From: Sphingobium sp.
GTDB lineage: Bacteria > Pseudomonadota > Alphaproteobacteria > Sphingomonadales > Sphingomonadaceae
Length of the DNA: 5,480 bases
Assembly (NCBI GenBank): GCA_020051025.1
Contig: JAGVJS010000360.1
Span: forward strand, 1 to 5,480
Direction: 5' to 3'
Part shown: positions 5,475-5,480 of the stretch, piece after piece
Layout: each line of letters starts with the position of its first letter
Numbering within the stretch: position 1 is the stretch's first letter
The notes under the pieces: model-generated
What the model was told of the DNA's origin: nothing
Database searches by the model: none
What the model saw: the letters and a program-made list of their open reading frames with translations, nothing else
Program-made: the position numbers and the translations under genes

Positions 5475-5480
5475 GCCTTC

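Larger units (their letters stand above)
5019..5480. other. 462-bp non-coding, repeat-rich region upstream of rlmJ
   Basis: No credible gene lies here: open frames of 60-80 codons run through palindromes and show no family motif or ribosome-binding site. The first 50-100 bp should hold the rlmJ promoter (minus strand). The best I can see is TTGCAG on the complement of 5067-5072, about 16 nt from TAAAGG, which is weak and not assigned. A short inverted pair, ACGGT...ACCGT, lies at about 5050-5065. An imperfect direct repeat, ACCGGTAGTGG (5072-5082) and ACCGGTCAGTGG (5104-5115), precedes the hairpin at 5130-5147. The stretch 5160-5230 shows nothing I can name. From 5301 to the edge the DNA is mostly palindromic repeats, annotated separately. 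Confidence 0.7.

Noticed and set aside
1..5480. A novel multi-gene system, CRISPR array, prophage or genomic island
   Set aside because: Four of the five genes are standard housekeeping genes with intact motifs and similar codon use; there is no regularly spaced repeat array, integrase, tRNA attachment site or change of composition.

Overview
The window looks like ordinary chromosomal housekeeping DNA from a GC-rich alphaproteobacterium, most likely a sphingomonad (Sphingobium/Sphingomonas type). The protein variants point that way (a fused glutamine-dependent NadE, a short GluRS with a KLSKR loop, an alphaproteobacterial-looking Prs), and so do the palindromic repeats, one of which (ATCCCAGC-CTTC-GCTGGGAT) I recognise as common in sphingomonad genomes. 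The assignment rests on recall, not on a search.

Layout. Positions 1-486 carry the N-terminal half of prs on the minus strand, running out of the window. A 130-bp divergent gap (487-616) separates it from nadE (617-2278, plus), which is followed 17 bp later by gltX (2296-3624, plus); the two look like one transcription unit. gltX converges on a small uncharacterised gene on the minus strand (3786-4106). The 161 bp between them contain a 102-bp palindromic mosaic repeat (3687-3788), whose last three bases are the stop codon of the small gene. Upstream of the small gene, on the same strand and 81 bp away, is rlmJ (4188-5018, minus), so rlmJ and the small gene may be co-transcribed. The last 462 bp (5019-5480) hold no credible gene. 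They hold the rlmJ upstream region and several palindromic elements: a hairpin flanked by direct repeats (5121-5155), a REP-type hairpin (5301-5330), and a composite C/G-rich repeat (5385-5474) close to the window end.

Functionally, Prs makes PRPP, which is used to build the nicotinate nucleotide precursor of NAD; NadE performs the final NAD-forming step and releases glutamate from glutamine; GltX charges tRNA with glutamate; RlmJ methylates 23S rRNA. This is a core metabolism and translation neighbourhood. I found no defence, mobile-enzyme, secondary-metabolism or CRISPR content and no evidence of a new system. What deserves a second look is the repeat biology (including an element that sets the end of a small gene), the GltX subtype, and the uncharacterised 106-residue protein.
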